In this document: positions 5,290 to 5,808 of the stretch, piece by piece
How the letters are laid out: each line of letters opens with the position of its first letter
Position numbering within the stretch: the stretch's first letter is position 1
The notes under the pieces: model-generated
Database searches by the model: none
The model's input: only the letters and a program-made list of their open reading frames with translations
What the model was told of the DNA's origin: nothing
Translations under genes and position numbers: made by a program
DNA from: Opitutales bacterium
Lineage (GTDB): Bacteria; Verrucomicrobiota; Verrucomicrobiia; Opitutales; Oceanipulchritudinaceae
Assembly (NCBI GenBank): GCA_007123395.1
Contig: SKLD01000223.1
Span: 1-5,808 of the forward strand
Direction: 5' to 3'
DNA length: 5,808 nucleotides

Positions 5290-5808
5290 ACGACTGGTAA
5301 CGGCCGCCCGTCACCTCCTGGAAATACGTCCCGCTCTCGTGCGGCCACGGCTCGTCGGGCAGGGCCATCCAGCGTGGGTGCGCCTCCACTTGCTCCAGCG
5401 CCCACGCGAAGTTGTCTGCATGGTCGGTGCGGAAAAACAGGCGCGCCCCCGGCCCGGCACGGTCGGCCAGCCGGTCTAGAAACGCCGGCTGGAGCATACG
5501 GTGCTTGTGGTGGCGCTTCTTCGGCCATGGGTCGGGAAAAAGCATGAACGCGCGCCCCACCCGCGGACCGCCGTCAAGCGCTTCGAGAAACTCCATCGCC
5601 TCCGCCTTCACAAAGCGCACGCGGGCCAGCCCCCTTTTGCGCGCCTTGGCCTCCGCGAGGCGGATGCGGCGCGTGCGCAGATCCAGCCCCGCACACCACT
5701 CTCCGGGGCGTTCCGCCGCGTAACCCGCGAGAAAATGCCCGTGCCCGCAGCCGAATTCGAGTGTCACCGCCTCCGCGTCACCCAGCTCTGCCGCGATCCA
5801 CGACCGCA
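5267..5808 (-). CDS. trmB: tRNA (guanine-N7-)-methyltransferase, N-terminus beyond window
   Basis: TrmB uses S-adenosylmethionine to methylate G46 in the variable loop of tRNAs, giving m7G, in the cytosol. The visible 179 residues form a class I methyltransferase: SAM-binding strand/loop LEFGCGHGHFL (16-26), acidic motif GLDLRTRR (40-47), KAEAMEFL (69-76) and the family hallmark LFPDPWPKKRHHKHR (91-105), then FFRTDH (127-132) and a C-terminal GTYF (160-163). The reading frame remains open to the right edge. An in-frame GTG at 5767 would start directly at the SAM-binding strand, leaving no room for the usual preceding residues, so the real start is most likely outside the window. The stop at 5267 lies inside the convergent small-protein gene, a 23-bp tail-to-tail overlap with no room for a terminator between them. 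Confidence 0.93.
   Translation of the reverse strand, partial: RSWIAAELGDAEAVTLEFGCGHGHFLAGYAAERPGEWCAGLDLRTRRIRLAEAKARKRGLARVRFVKAEAMEFLEALDGGPRVGRAFMLFPDPWPKKRHHKHRMLQPAFLDRLADRAGPGARLFFRTDHADNFAWALEQVEAHPRWMALPDEPWPHESGTYFQEVTGGRYQSFTAQANK

Overview
This is a GC-rich bacterial window with mostly housekeeping genes. The organism is probably a member of the PVC group, most likely Verrucomicrobiota (Opitutae-like). That placement is inferred from protein style: an exported thioredoxin with the GSDWCGWC active-site segment, and a thioesterase with the VRDYECD...GIVNN N-terminus. It also fits the lack of a recognisable Shine-Dalgarno sequence at any of the six visible gene starts. The placement is not proven.

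Layout. Four genes lie on the minus strand across the left two thirds, reading right to left: a hotdog acyl-CoA thioesterase (4178-3762), a divergent thymidine-phosphorylase paralogue (3581-2247) followed by a clear intrinsic terminator (2231-2196), an exported thioredoxin-fold protein (2113-1634), and a second, canonical thymidine phosphorylase (1236 to the left edge, C-terminus cut off). Between the thioredoxin and the canonical phosphorylase is a 397-base non-coding stretch. It holds a 64-bp-period palindromic repeat array and a G-rich tract matching a G-quadruplex pattern. Divergent from the thioesterase is a plus-strand gene for an exported DJ-1/PfpI-family protein (4302-4913) with a strong intrinsic terminator (4967-4999). 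It is followed by a small, very basic single-membrane-span protein (5047-5289). That gene converges on, and overlaps by 23 bp, the minus-strand tRNA (guanine-N7) methyltransferase gene trmB, whose 5' end runs off the right edge.

How the genes work together. The two phosphorylase-family genes suggest pyrimidine (deoxy)nucleoside salvage or breakdown, but only the left copy has the full set of family catalytic and phosphate-binding residues. The right copy keeps the fold and overall length yet has lost several of them, so its reaction is uncertain. It is the most interesting item in the window. The thioredoxin, thioesterase, DJ-1-like, small membrane and TrmB genes have no obvious shared pathway. 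They look like separate transcription units, except that the thioesterase and the divergent phosphorylase could be co-transcribed across a 180-base gap.
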